The translations under genes were made by a program, and so were the position numbers. A stretch of DNA of 64,000 bases, taken from positions 124,001 to 188,000 of the forward strand of contig CAXBGS010000006.1 of NCBI GenBank assembly GCA_963975425.1, in the 5' to 3' direction. Shown here piece by piece: positions 9,514 to 19,476 of this stretch. This stretch comes from CAXBGS01 sp963975425. Its GTDB lineage: Bacteria; Planctomycetota; Planctomycetia; Pirellulales; Pirellulaceae. The notes beneath the pieces were generated by a model. It was given only the letters and a program-made list of their open reading frames with translations. It searched no databases and had not been told where the DNA came from. How positions within the stretch are numbered: the stretch's first letter is position 1; each line of letters starts with the position of its first letter.

Positions 9514-9634
9514 GACTTTTTCGATTGCGTTCGTGTACCGTACGTGATCGTATCCGTGTGAGATCACGCTCGGATCCGACCATCATCCCGTTGCAATGCT
9601 TGCCACTTTGAAGGCCTCGCAGTCCCACTCACTG

Positions 9635-10702
9635 ATGCCCACAACTTACCAAATCGCACCGCTCCGCATCGGCAACGTCGATATCGGTTTTCCCGTCGTG
9701 CAGGCCGCACTTTCCGGCTACAGCGACCTGCCGATGCGCGTGATCGCACGACGGACGGGCGCAAGTTACACGATTTGCGAAGTCATGCTGGATCAGTTCT
9801 TGGTTGCATTGACCAACAAAAAGAAAACCAGGCATTTTCTGGATATCCATCCCGACGAGCATCCGGTTGGCGGTCAATTGATGGGCGCCGAACCCGAGCA
9901 GTTTTCCGCAGGAGCCATGAAACTGGTCGAGGCAGGGTTCGACATTATCGACGTCAACTTTGGCTGTCCGGTGAAAAAAGTGCTGGGCCGCTGTCGCGGC
10001 GGTTTCCATTTGTCACAGCCCGACGTGGCGATCGAAATTTTGCGGCGCACGCGTGATGTGGTTCCCGATGCGATTCCCGTGACCGTTAAAATGCGACGAG
10101 GTATCGATGACACGGCAGAATCGCGTGACAACTTTTTTCGCATTCTCGACGGTGCGATGGATGCCGGTTTGGCCGCCGCGACGGTCCATGGGCGGACCGT
10201 CCAGCAGCGATATGTCGGCCCGAGTCGCTGGTCGTTCTTGCGAGACGTGAAAACCTATGTGGGCGAACGCATGAAAATCTTGGGCAGCGGTGATCTGTTC
10301 ACAGCGGATGATTGTTTGCGAATGATTCATGAAACGGGAGTCGACGGCGTGACGGTTGCGCGTGGCGCGATTGGAAACCCTTGGATTTTTCAGCAGGCGA
10401 TCGCATTGTCCGACGGTGCCCCGCTGCCGCCACCGCCGACACTGCATCAGCAAGCCGCGGTGATGCGTGACCATTTCGAACTTTGTGAAACGACCTACAC
10501 CGTCGATCGCGCACCGATGCTCATGCGAAAGTTCTGTATCAAGTATTCGCAAAGCCACCCCGATCACGAAGCGGTGCGTCTTGCCTTCGCGAGAATCAAG
10601 ACTCGTGATGAGTTCGACGACGCGATCGGTCGGCACTACGCGGTCGACGGACCTGGCCGATACGTCCCTCGCGAAGTTCACGGTTCACAGGAAGAGTGCT
10701 GA
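9635..10702 (+). CDS. dus: tRNA-dihydrouridine synthase
   Basis: FMN enzyme that reduces uridines in the D-loop of tRNA. Visible motifs are the N-terminal VVQAALSGYSDLPMR barrel start, the catalytic-cysteine loop DVNFGCPVKKV, PVTVKMRRG, TVHGRTVQQRY, ILGSGDLFTADDC and VARGAIGNPWIF, in the order seen in DusA/B/C proteins. The residue usually in the nucleotide loop is replaced by a GRCRGG sequence. Starting at ATG 9635 gives 355 residues; an in-frame ATG at 9596 is also possible. Which subfamily (and so which tRNA position) cannot be settled by eye. Confidence 0.9.
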   Translation: MPTTYQIAPLRIGNVDIGFPVVQAALSGYSDLPMRVIARRTGASYTICEVMLDQFLVALTNKKKTRHFLDIHPDEHPVGGQLMGAEPEQFSAGAMKLVEAGFDIIDVNFGCPVKKVLGRCRGGFHLSQPDVAIEILRRTRDVVPDAIPVTVKMRRGIDDTAESRDNFFRILDGAMDAGLAAATVHGRTVQQRYVGPSRWSFLRDVKTYVGERMKILGSGDLFTADDCLRMIHETGVDGVTVARGAIGNPWIFQQAIALSDGAPLPPPPTLHQQAAVMRDHFELCETTYTVDRAPMLMRKFCIKYSQSHPDHEAVRLAFARIKTRDEFDDAIGRHYAVDGPGRYVPREVHGSQEEC

Positions 10703-10719
10703 AGCAGGCGGCCGCAGAT

Positions 10720-12177
10720 TCACTCGCCCTCATCCTGTTTGTACTGGTCCAGTCGGCGGTACAAGGTTCTCGCGCCGATCCCTAGCACCTTTGCCGTTTC
10801 TTCTCGGTTGTTGCCGGTCAGTTTCAGCGTTTCTTCGATCGCCCAGCGTTCGATGACGCTAAGCGGTTGGCCGATCAGACTGGACTCGCCGGTGGCCGCC
10901 AGCGTCGGCGATTCGCCATCGTCTTCGACGCCGTCGGAAAGTTCGGGCGGCAAGTCGTCGATATCAAGTTTGCCGTCCGTGTCCAGAACGACCATGGTTT
11001 CGACAAAGTTGCGAAGTTGACGAACGTTTCCGGGCCAATCGTATCCAAAGAATCGTTTGGTGACCGCGGGTGTGAAGTGCGCGGTTGGTTTGTCGTGCCG
11101 CCGCAAGAACTGTTTGCGAAAGTGATCCATCAACGGGACGACGTCTTCTAAACGGTCTCGCAGTGGCGGTAATTCGATGGTGACAACCCGCAAGCGATGG
11201 TACAGGTCTTCGCGAAACCGGCCTGCGTCGATCAATTCTTGCAGCGGCCGATTGGTCGCGGAAATCAGGCGAACGTTGACTTTGATCGCCTTGTTGTCGC
11301 CCACCCTCGTGATCTTGTTTTCCTCTAAAACCCGCAGCAGTTTGATTTGTGTGCTGGCCGGCATGTCGCCGACTTCGTCCAGAAACAAGGTTCCTCCGTT
11401 GGCGTACTGGAATGCACCTTCGCGATCAGATACGGCGTCGGTGAACGAACCTTTGACGTGTCCAAACAATTCACTCTCGACCAGATTCTCTGCGATCGCA
11501 CCGGTGTTCATGGCGACGATGCGCTTGTTGCGGCGAGGGCTGTTTTGATGAATCGCCTGGGCGATCACTTCCTTGCCGGTACCGTTCTCGCCGGTGATCA
11601 GCACCGTGGCGTCGGTCGCCGCGATGCGCCGCAAACGATCGATGACCGTTTGCATTTTTTTGCTGGTGTAAATGATCCCTTCGAAACCGAAACGTTCGTC
11701 CAGGCGTTGTCGCAGCTCTGTATTCTGGCGACGCAGAGCGACGGCGTCGGCGGCCTTCGCCGCGATCGCCCGCAGCCGGTTGGGCGTGATGGGTTTCTCT
11801 AGGAAATTGAACGCGCCTTGCTGCATCGCTTCCACGGCAACCGGGACGGTGGCATGTCCGGTGACCATCACGACCTGGCATTCGGGCAGTTTTTCGCCGG
11901 CGAGTTTTAGGATTTTCATCCCGTCGACATCGTTCATCACCATGTCAGTGATAATGATGTCGTACGTTTCGCGTTCGATCAGTTTCGCCGCATCGGGGCC
12001 GCTAGTGGCGACTTCACAAACGTATCCGACCTTCTCCAGCGATTCGGTCATCGCGCGCGCGTGCGCAGCCTCGTTGTCCACGACGAGTAACTTGAAATCG
12101 GATGGTTGATACGTCGGCGTTTCTTGAGAAGAAACCGCGTCGGTATCGTCGGTCGTTTCGGGCTCGTGATCGGTCAT
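10720..12177 (-). CDS. Sigma-54-type response regulator (NtrC family) with altered GAFTGA loop
   Basis: Three domains. A receiver (about 27-145) has acidic pocket Asp34, phospho-acceptor Asp78, Thr106 and Lys128. An AAA+ domain (about 165-400) has Walker A GENGTGKE (196-203), Walker B LFLDEVGD and the arginine-finger region. A Fis-type helix-turn-helix lies at the C-terminus (NNREETAKVLGIGARTLYRR). In NtrC relatives the loop that contacts sigma-54 reads GAFTGA; here residues 243-248 read GSFTDA, an unusual change at a functionally critical site. Length 485 is normal. No sensor kinase gene is adjacent, so it is an orphan regulator in this window. Targets unknown. Confidence 0.93.
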   Translation of the reverse strand: MTDHEPETTDDTDAVSSQETPTYQPSDFKLLVVDNEAAHARAMTESLEKVGYVCEVATSGPDAAKLIERETYDIIITDMVMNDVDGMKILKLAGEKLPECQVVMVTGHATVPVAVEAMQQGAFNFLEKPITPNRLRAIAAKAADAVALRRQNTELRQRLDERFGFEGIIYTSKKMQTVIDRLRRIAATDATVLITGENGTGKEVIAQAIHQNSPRRNKRIVAMNTGAIAENLVESELFGHVKGSFTDAVSDREGAFQYANGGTLFLDEVGDMPASTQIKLLRVLEENKITRVGDNKAIKVNVRLISATNRPLQELIDAGRFREDLYHRLRVVTIELPPLRDRLEDVVPLMDHFRKQFLRRHDKPTAHFTPAVTKRFFGYDWPGNVRQLRNFVETMVVLDTDGKLDIDDLPPELSDGVEDDGESPTLAATGESSLIGQPLSVIERWAIEETLKLTGNNREETAKVLGIGARTLYRRLDQYKQDEGE

Positions 12178-12275
12178 CGGGAACAGATCATAGGATGGTT
12201 AGCTGCGAAGCACGATGACAACGGTTCGACCGTGCTTCGTTCGCAATGAAAATCGGAGTGAGGAATGAAAACGGT

Positions 12276-15200
12276 TTATTCGGCGTACCGTTCTTGCAAC
12301 GATAGTACTTCCATTGGTTCGTTACGGGTCGCCTTCATCGCACCGATCGCAGCCTCAGCGGCGGCGATCGTTGTGATACACGGCACGCCGTATTGAACGG
12401 CCGCGGCTCGAATTTTTCCTTCGTCGGTCCGTGCACCTTTTCCACTGGGGGTGTTCAGGATTAACTGCACGTCGCCGTTCTTGAGGTAATCGATCAGGTT
12501 CGGATGTCCTTCGGCGATTTTCTTGACGCGCGTGACTTCCACGCCGCCTTCTTCTAACCGGGCTGCGGTGCCGGCGGTCGCCAACAAATTAAAGCCTAGC
12601 TCTTTCAAGTCTTGTCCCAGCTTTAGCACCGATTCCTTGTGGCGGGCGGTCAGGCTTAGAAAGATGTTTCCGGACTCGGGCAAGACGGCTCCGGCCGCGA
12701 TCTGGCTTTTGGCGAAAGCTAACGAGAATCGGTCGCTGACGCCCATCACTTCGCCGGTGCTGCGCATCTCTGGTCCAAGGACGATGTCGACGCCGGCGAA
12801 TTTGCGAAACGGGAACACGCTTTCTTTGATTGAAACGTGACGCGGTACCGGTTCAGAAGTGACACCGAGTTCTTTCAGTGTCATGCCGGTCATGACCTTT
12901 GTCGCAATGTTGGCGACGGCAACGCCCGTGGCTTTCGCGACAAAAGGCACCGTGCGGCTGGCGCGCGGATTGACTTCCAATACATAGAGCACGGGATTTC
13001 CGTCTTCCATTTTTATCGCATACTGAATGTTCATCAGCCCGACGACGTTCAGACGCTTGGCAAGTTTGACGGTCGACTCGCGAATCTCGGTGAGTACTTC
13101 CTCGGCAATACTGAACGTTGGGATCGCGCAGGCCGAGTCCCCCGAGTGCACACCGGCTTCTTCGATGTGTTCCATGATCCCCATCACTTGGCAATCGGTG
13201 CCATCGGCGATGGCGTCGACGTCGACTTCCGTGGCGTCTTCCAGGAATCGGTCGATCAAGACCGGTTGGCCATCGGCGACGATGAACGCCTCGGCGACGT
13301 AACGTTCGAATTGAGGTTGGTCGTAACAGATTTCCATTGCCCGGCCACCCAGCACGAAACTGGGGCGCACCAGTGCGGGGAATCCGATGCGTTTGCCTTC
13401 GCGTCGCGCTTCGTCCATGTTGCGGGCGATACCGCTGGGCGGCTGGCGCAGTCCCAGCTCGTCGATCAGCTGCTGGAACTGTTCACGGTCTTCGGCCATC
13501 TCGATCGTTTCGACGCTGGTGCCAATGATCGGCACACCGGCTTCCTTGAGCCCCCGCGCCAGGTTCAGTGGGGTTTGTCCGCCGAACTGCACGATGACGC
13601 CATCGGGTTGGATCGCATCACAGATGTTTAAGACATCTTCGATCGTCAGCGGTTCAAAGAACAGCATGTCCGATGTGTCATAATCGGTGCTGACCGTTTC
13701 CGGGTTGCTGTTGACCATCACGCTTTCGATACCGATCTCGCGAAGTGCGAAACTGGCGTGACAGCAGCAATAGTCGAACTCGATGCCTTGACCGATCCGG
13801 TTCGGGCCGCCGCCCAGAATCATGACCCGTTTTTTATCGGTCTTCGGCGGCAGTTCGTCTTCTTCGTCATAGGCGCTGTAGTAGTACGGCGTGAAGGCTT
13901 CGAATTCTGCGGCACACGTGTCGACGCTTTTGAAGACGGGTCGGATGCCGAGTTCCAATCGGTGTGCGCGGATTTTGCTCTCGGTCGATCCGGTAATCTT
14001 GGCGAGTTGGCGGTCCGAGAAACCCATTCGCTTGGCGCTGCGAATATCATCGGCCGTCATGTCTTCGAGCGACCCGATGGCGATCAGCCGGTTTTCTTCT
14101 TCGATGATTTGCGACATGTGGTCCAGGAACCAGCGGTCGATGTTCGTCAGTGCAAACACTTCGTCGATCGACATTCCCGACTTCAACGCGTACCGCATAT
14201 AAAAGATACGTTCGGCACCGGGCGTGCTGAGCTTTGCACGGATTTCGTCGGTGCCGGGGGCTTCATCGGTTCCCCAGGTATCGCGATTGTCGCTTCCGAG
14301 TCCGAACGCGCCCACTTCGAGACCTCGCAGCGCTTTCTGCAGAGATTCCTTGAACGACCGGCCGATCGCCATCGTCTCGCCCACGCTTTTCATTTGCGTC
14401 GTCAGTGTCGCATCGGCCTCGGGGAATTTTTCAAACGCGAACCGAGGCATTTTTGTGACGACATAGTCGATGGTCGGTTCGAAACAGGCCTTCGTTTTCT
14501 TGGTGATGTCGTTAGGCAATTCCCACAGGCGGTAACCGACGGCTAGTTTTGCCGCGATCTTTGCGATGGGGAAACCCGTCGCTTTACTTGCCAACGCGCT
14601 GCTGCGACTGACTCGCGGGTTCATTTCGATCACGATCATGCGACCGGTGTTCGGCTCGATCGCGAACTGAATATTGCTGCCGCCCGTTTCAACACCGATT
14701 TCGCGGATGACGGCCAGCGAGGCGTCACGCATACGCTGGTATTCTTTGTCGGTCAGCGTTTGAGCGGGCGCGACCGTGATGGAATCCCCCGTATGCACGC
14801 CCATGGCGTCGAAGTTTTCGATGCTGCAAATAATGACGACGTTGTCGTCGACGTCGCGCATCACTTCCATCTCGTACTCTTTCCAGCCGATGATGGATTC
14901 TTCGATCAAGACTTCCGTCACTGGTGATTGGTCCAGTCCGCTTTGTACCAAGCGGTCAAAGTCGTCTTTGTTGTATGCGATCGCGCTTCCGCTGCCTCCC
15001 ATGGTAAAGCTGGGCCGGACAACCGAGGGCAATCCCGTATCGGCGAGTGCTTCGCGGGCTTCTTCGAGCGTATGGACCGTTCGTCCGCGACAGACGTCGA
15101 GTCCGATTTTTTCCATCGCTTTTTTGAACTGATCACGTTCTTCTGCCTTGGCGATCACCGCTGCGTTGGCGCCGATCATCTCCACGCCATATTTCTCCAG

Positions 15201-15521
15201 CACGCCGTTGGCTTCCAGGTCCATTGCCGCGTTCAGCCCGGTTTGGCCGCCCAGTGTCGGCAACAGCGCATCGGGCCGCTCTTTGGCGATGACCTTTTCG
15301 ATCATTTGCCAGGTCAGCGGTTCGATGTAGGTCGCGTCGGCCGTAGCCGGGTCGGTCATGATCGTGGCCGGATTGCTGTTGACCAGTACGACTTCGTAGC
15401 CCTCTTCGCGAAGGGCTTTGCACGCCTGGGTACCGGAATAATCGAATTCGCAAGCCTGCCCGATCACGATCGGGCCGCTGCCAATGATCAATAGTTTCTT
15501 GATGTCGTCGCGTCTTGGCAC
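12276..15521 (-). CDS. carB: Carbamoyl-phosphate synthase large subunit
   Basis: Makes carbamoyl phosphate from bicarbonate, ammonia (from the CarA glutaminase) and two ATP, feeding arginine and pyrimidine synthesis. The 1081 residues match the family length. Two ATP-grasp halves are visible, each opening with a phosphate-binding start (LLIIGSGPIVIGQ near the N-terminus, VMILGGGPNRIGQG about residue 565). VNSNPATIMTD and VNSNPETVSTDYD are the paired signatures, and an MGS-like allosteric domain (FLSLTARHKESVL onward) closes the protein. carA is not in the window. The gene stands alone between the response regulator and a non-coding stretch. Confidence 0.98.
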   Translation of the reverse strand: MPRRDDIKKLLIIGSGPIVIGQACEFDYSGTQACKALREEGYEVVLVNSNPATIMTDPATADATYIEPLTWQMIEKVIAKERPDALLPTLGGQTGLNAAMDLEANGVLEKYGVEMIGANAAVIAKAEERDQFKKAMEKIGLDVCRGRTVHTLEEAREALADTGLPSVVRPSFTMGGSGSAIAYNKDDFDRLVQSGLDQSPVTEVLIEESIIGWKEYEMEVMRDVDDNVVIICSIENFDAMGVHTGDSITVAPAQTLTDKEYQRMRDASLAVIREIGVETGGSNIQFAIEPNTGRMIVIEMNPRVSRSSALASKATGFPIAKIAAKLAVGYRLWELPNDITKKTKACFEPTIDYVVTKMPRFAFEKFPEADATLTTQMKSVGETMAIGRSFKESLQKALRGLEVGAFGLGSDNRDTWGTDEAPGTDEIRAKLSTPGAERIFYMRYALKSGMSIDEVFALTNIDRWFLDHMSQIIEEENRLIAIGSLEDMTADDIRSAKRMGFSDRQLAKITGSTESKIRAHRLELGIRPVFKSVDTCAAEFEAFTPYYYSAYDEEDELPPKTDKKRVMILGGGPNRIGQGIEFDYCCCHASFALREIGIESVMVNSNPETVSTDYDTSDMLFFEPLTIEDVLNICDAIQPDGVIVQFGGQTPLNLARGLKEAGVPIIGTSVETIEMAEDREQFQQLIDELGLRQPPSGIARNMDEARREGKRIGFPALVRPSFVLGGRAMEICYDQPQFERYVAEAFIVADGQPVLIDRFLEDATEVDVDAIADGTDCQVMGIMEHIEEAGVHSGDSACAIPTFSIAEEVLTEIRESTVKLAKRLNVVGLMNIQYAIKMEDGNPVLYVLEVNPRASRTVPFVAKATGVAVANIATKVMTGMTLKELGVTSEPVPRHVSIKESVFPFRKFAGVDIVLGPEMRSTGEVMGVSDRFSLAFAKSQIAAGAVLPESGNIFLSLTARHKESVLKLGQDLKELGFNLLATAGTAARLEEGGVEVTRVKKIAEGHPNLIDYLKNGDVQLILNTPSGKGARTDEGKIRAAAVQYGVPCITTIAAAEAAIGAMKATRNEPMEVLSLQERYAE

Positions 15522-16208
15522 GCTAGGGAGTCCGCTGGAGTGAAAGGATGTTCATGTGTCGTGGTGGTCGCTGCGGCGCAACCAAACGCCGATGCAAATT
15601 CCGCGAAGGATATCACGAGAGGGCATTGTTTGCGTAGGCGGCGTCGATCTGCTGGACAAACGAGCACAACGCGGCCCTGGGCCAAGGCGGCGGTGACGCC
15701 GGTTTGGCCGTCTGAAACAGCTCTGAAACGCCATAAACGCCCGCATATTGCTGGTAATCGCCGGTTCGCTCTCAAACGAGCAACTAGTCTTAGGAGACCA
15801 TTCTTCCACCGCATCTGTGATTTCTATCATGAACCTTTCGCAATCACGTCGTGCTGTTGGCACGCGCGAGCGTCGCCGTATGCTCGCCGAGTCCCTGGAA
15901 CCGCGAATGCATTGATCGTGATCAATGAGCTTCAGCGGCGGCAATTCGGTCATGGTGAACAAGTGGAAATGGGGGTTGGTGATTCATCGCTTTCGGCCGG
16001 AATCGACGACGATGATCAGGGCAGCCCGCGTGATTCAGACGACTCTGCTGCGGGACGACTGTTCTGAGACAATAGCCCGTTGATCGCTCGATCGTCTCGA
16101 CCACATTCCTCTCGACCACATTGCAGTTCAGAAATTTGCCTCGCTGATCGCGACGGTGTAAACCTTCAAACGTGTCAAAACCGTTTCCGTGTCGTTCTGG
16201 AAGGAATC
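15522..16208. other. Non-coding stretch upstream of the TIGR03067-type gene
   Basis: About 690 bases between divergent genes. Frames of up to 175 codons are present on both strands, but none has recognisable domains or a plausible composition. An AAGGAA ribosome-binding site lies just before ATG 16209. I see no RNA gene, repeat or transposon remnant here. Confidence 0.5.
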
Positions 16209-16658
16209 ATGATGCGTGTCCAAGCAATGTTGGTGGTGATCACAGCGGCGGTTGTATTGCCGATTCCATGTGCCGAGGCAAACGATGCCGCGTTGGAACA
16301 ACTACAGGGCACCTGGATCGGTGTTGTCGCGGAAGACGAAGACGGCGGGAAAGCAATCTTGACGATCGAAGGCAACCGTATCGATTTTCAACGTGATCAG
16401 TCGCCGGAATGGTACAAGGGCGAGATCGAGCTGGGCAGCGACAATGAAAAACCTCGTAAGCTGTTCGGTACCATCAAGGAGTGTCCGGTCAAAGATCTCA
16501 TCGGCAAAGTTTCCAATGGCATTTATAAGATCGAAAACGATTCTTTGACCATCACGGCCGCCGCACCAGGCAGCGGTGTTGAACCACAGGATTTCGGGGA
16601 TAAGAATTGTCGTACGCTTTCGCTAACGCGAAAGACGAAATCGGATTCCACCCGATGA
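16209..16658 (+). CDS. Small exported protein with TIGR03067-type domain
   Basis: 149 residues. A signal peptide (MRVQAMLVVITAAVVLPIPC, cleavage near AEA) is followed by a lipocalin-like module starting LEQLQGTWIGV, with alternating strands and ending in ITAAAPG. This is the pattern of the planctomycete-expanded TIGR03067 family (one small beta-barrel, function unknown). An AAGGAA ribosome-binding site sits six bases before the first of two adjacent ATGs (16209, 16212). It lies alone on the plus strand, about 80 bases upstream of a small hypothetical gene. Confidence 0.8.
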   Translation: MMRVQAMLVVITAAVVLPIPCAEANDAALEQLQGTWIGVVAEDEDGGKAILTIEGNRIDFQRDQSPEWYKGEIELGSDNEKPRKLFGTIKECPVKDLIGKVSNGIYKIENDSLTITAAAPGSGVEPQDFGDKNCRTLSLTRKTKSDSTR

Positions 16659-16734
16659 ATCCGGTAACGATTCTTCAAATGATGATTTCGGATAAACGTG
16701 ACCTAGTGAGCCAGTGCCCCAGTGACCCGCGAAG

Positions 16735-16938
16735 ATGAACGATTCTTTTTGGATCGGCGGTTACGATGCGTACCTCTCGGCGCGCCAAAAAGATTACGAT
16801 GATGCGTTCGCCCGTCTGCTTCAGTGCCTCGGTCAGTGCGAAACCGATGCCGATCGCCAAGACGTCCATACACAAATCAAAAAGCTAAAAGAAGATTTCA
16901 AAGCGGATCGTCGCGATGACGATAAACTCTTGTTTTGA
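16735..16938 (+). CDS. Small hypothetical protein, 67 aa
   Basis: Short soluble, highly charged protein rich in Asp and Lys, probably helical (the stretch around FARLLQCLGQCE and the following Lys/Asp-rich helix). The composition looks coding and differs from the shadow frames. The ribosome-binding site is weak (CGAAG). It ends 31 bases before the GH43-like gene on the same strand and could be translated from the same message. No family recognised. Confidence 0.5.
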   Translation: MNDSFWIGGYDAYLSARQKDYDDAFARLLQCLGQCETDADRQDVHTQIKKLKEDFKADRRDDDKLLF

Positions 16939-16969
16939 TTCCCATCACCTGTGAACCATTAACGCTGAT

Positions 16970-18670
16970 ATGCGAACTTATTTCCAACGGATCATTGTTC
17001 TGTCAATCTGCTTCGGCGCATTCGATTCGCTCCCGCCAGCAGCATCACAAGATGAACTCGTTAAAGCCCCGGCAACGGCGTCGGCCGCGCGGTTCCTCGA
17101 TTGGGGTGATCAAGGTGATGGGACGTATGCAAACCCCGTTTTGAACGGTGACTTTGCGGACTCTGATGTCGAGAAATTCGGTGACACTTGGTACCTGATC
17201 ACATCGACCAATCACTACGCCCCCGGCATGACAATCATGCAATCTCGCGACCTGGTGAATTGGAAATATACCGCTCACGCGATCCCGTCGCTCTCTTGGC
17301 AGCCGAATTATCACTGGGACCAAATGAACGGGTATCGTTTCGGCTGTTGGGCAGGCGATTTGGTTTATCGTGACGGAGAATGGTTGTGTTACCAGATCGA
17401 TTTTCAGTCGGGCCTGTATATGACCAAGGCGAAACAGATCACCGGGCCATGGTCGGAACCGGTATGCCTGCTGGAGCGAAAGCACTGGACCGATCCCGCC
17501 GTCTATTTTGACGAAGCGAAGAAAGAAGCGTGGTTGGTTTGCAACTGGGGCAAAGGTTCGCCACCGCGCCGCGATCAGCCGCATGAAATCAAGTTGTTCA
17601 AACTCTCTTGGGACGGCACAAGATTGCTGGACGAAGGTACCACGATCTTTTCGGGGACTGCGGTCGAAGCGGCAAAAATCAGACGCTTCAATGATCAGTG
17701 GTACATCATGATGATCGAATGGCAGGGTGAGGGAAAACAACGCGACCGCAAGCAGTTGTGTTTACGCTCAACGACCGATTCGATCTATGGTCCCTACGAA
17801 TCGCGGGTCGTGATGGAACGAGCGTCGGACGACCACCGCTCGGCATGCCAGGGATCACTGATCGAATCGCCGGATGGCCGCTGGTGGTTCATGCATCAAT
17901 TGGTCCAAAACGGCGAGCCTGTTTTTCATGGCCGGCCCCAGTGTTTGCAGCCCGTCCAGTGGAAAGACGGTTGGCCGATCATCGGCGTGGACAGCGACGG
18001 TGACGGTATCGGCGAACCGATTTGGAGCCACGAAAAGCCCATGCCTAGCGATGCAGCCGACCAGTTGCAAATGTCCGATGAATTTGACAGCGACGTGCTG
18101 GGGCTGCAGTGGAACTGGAATCACAATCCACGCACCGAACGTTTCTCATTCACCCAGCGACCAGGCTTTCTGCGACTGATTGCGTCCAAGCCATCGAAAG
18201 TCGACCGAGACAAATTAAAGGGAGCGTTTTGGGGGGCACCCAATACGCTGTCTCAGCGACAGCTCGGCGTCGGCAAGACTCAAGCCGAAACAAAGCTGGA
18301 TCTGTCCGGCATGAAAATTGGTACGGTGGCCGGTCTGACGCATCATTCTGGCAAGTACGCATTGTTCGGCGTACGCATGGACCCGAGCGGTGAAAAGCGG
18401 CTCTTCTTTAATGATAACGGCAAGCAACAACCGATCACCGCGATCAAGACCGATACCCTGTACCTACGAAGCAATACCGATGGGGATCAGGCCACGTTCT
18501 CTTGGAGCAATGACGGAGAACAATGGAACCAGATCGAGCCGACCTATCAATTGAATTTCGGCAACTGGCGCGGTAATCGACCAGGGATCTTTTGTTGGAA
18601 CGGCCGAACCGACGACATCAACGAATCCGGATACGTCGATTTCGATTGGTTCCACTACACGTACGAGTAG
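16970..18670 (+). CDS. Exported glycoside hydrolase, GH43-like beta-propeller enzyme
   Basis: Probable beta-xylosidase / arabinofuranosidase-type glycosidase. A signal peptide (MRTYFQRIIVLSICFGAF...) precedes a five-bladed propeller beginning ANPVLNGDFADSDVEKFGDTWY, the usual GH43 opening with the general-base Asp. KHWTDPAVYFDE supplies the second Asp and GTAVEAAKI the likely acid Glu. After residue ~365 a C-terminal beta-sandwich follows (MSDEFDSDVLGLQWNWNHNP), as in the two-domain GH43 enzymes. Length 566 fits. It would act in the periplasm or outside the cell on hemicellulose-type glycans. The exact specificity is not readable. Confidence 0.88.
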   Translation: MRTYFQRIIVLSICFGAFDSLPPAASQDELVKAPATASAARFLDWGDQGDGTYANPVLNGDFADSDVEKFGDTWYLITSTNHYAPGMTIMQSRDLVNWKYTAHAIPSLSWQPNYHWDQMNGYRFGCWAGDLVYRDGEWLCYQIDFQSGLYMTKAKQITGPWSEPVCLLERKHWTDPAVYFDEAKKEAWLVCNWGKGSPPRRDQPHEIKLFKLSWDGTRLLDEGTTIFSGTAVEAAKIRRFNDQWYIMMIEWQGEGKQRDRKQLCLRSTTDSIYGPYESRVVMERASDDHRSACQGSLIESPDGRWWFMHQLVQNGEPVFHGRPQCLQPVQWKDGWPIIGVDSDGDGIGEPIWSHEKPMPSDAADQLQMSDEFDSDVLGLQWNWNHNPRTERFSFTQRPGFLRLIASKPSKVDRDKLKGAFWGAPNTLSQRQLGVGKTQAETKLDLSGMKIGTVAGLTHHSGKYALFGVRMDPSGEKRLFFNDNGKQQPITAIKTDTLYLRSNTDGDQATFSWSNDGEQWNQIEPTYQLNFGNWRGNRPGIFCWNGRTDDINESGYVDFDWFHYTYE

Positions 18671-18788
18671 TCGCCAACATTACCGATCCATATTGGCAAG
18701 ATAGGGGCAAACGTCGTGGCTTGTCTGGAAACATCCGAGCATCGGCGTGACCGATAGTCCATGCGCCGCCGCATGCCGACTTAACGAC

Positions 18789-19436
18789 TTACTTGCGTTG
18801 GGCTGCAAGGCGACCATCGTATGGGGACCACTGTAAGGCGAATACAGCGGCGATCATCGCACCGAATAAAGCGAGTGCCATATCTTTCTGCGGGTCCCAA
18901 ACGTCGCCCTGCTGACCATTGTATGCCTCCGCTTGTTCAGGTGACAAACTCTTCGCGATCTGCCATTCCAGAATCTCATACATTGCCCCCACCGCTAAGA
19001 CGCTCATCACTGCCATGACGGCGGCACCTCGCGGACGCATTCCGCAGAGACGTTGCAGGATTTCCGATGCGATCGGCACGCCGAGAATGCCTGATGCAAA
19101 ATGGACGAGACGATCGTAGTGGTTGCGTTGCCAACCGAAGTGATCCGAAAGTGTTATCCCAAGGACGCTGTGAAAGAAACCGTCATAGGGAACGAACGAA
19201 TAGATCCAACGTGCACCGATCAAATGTAGCCACAAAAATAACGTCGCGCAAACAAAAGAGACCGTCGATGGTCGGAATCGGATGATCACGATTGTGAAGA
19301 TCACCAGCCCCAGGACCGTTGGGACATGTTGCAGCACCAATTCATCGGGATACGGCGCGCCGACAAACGACATGGGAATGCACGCCGCGGTGGCTACGAC
19401 CGTTAGGATGCGTGCCTTCAATGTTGATCCCACCAT
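18789..19436 (-). CDS. DUF2238 (YjdF-like) integral membrane protein
   Basis: About 215 residues with six hydrophobic segments. The diagnostic stretch is HYDRLVHFASGILGVP, then EILEWQIA and GQQGDVWDPQKDM, the conserved His/Asp/Glu/Trp residues of the DUF2238 / YjdF family, whose function is unknown. I start at ATG 19436; the frame reaches 19520, but that start would overlap the upstream desaturase gene and adds a non-conserved tail. With the start at 19436 the gene lies 40 bases downstream of the desaturase stop on the same strand, so the two may share a message. Confidence 0.82.
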   Translation of the reverse strand: MVGSTLKARILTVVATAACIPMSFVGAPYPDELVLQHVPTVLGLVIFTIVIIRFRPSTVSFVCATLFLWLHLIGARWIYSFVPYDGFFHSVLGITLSDHFGWQRNHYDRLVHFASGILGVPIASEILQRLCGMRPRGAAVMAVMSVLAVGAMYEILEWQIAKSLSPEQAEAYNGQQGDVWDPQKDMALALFGAMIAAVFALQWSPYDGRLAAQRK

Positions 19437-19476
19437 TGTTTGCGCTGCCGATCTGCAAGCGTTCGCGGTGTGACCA

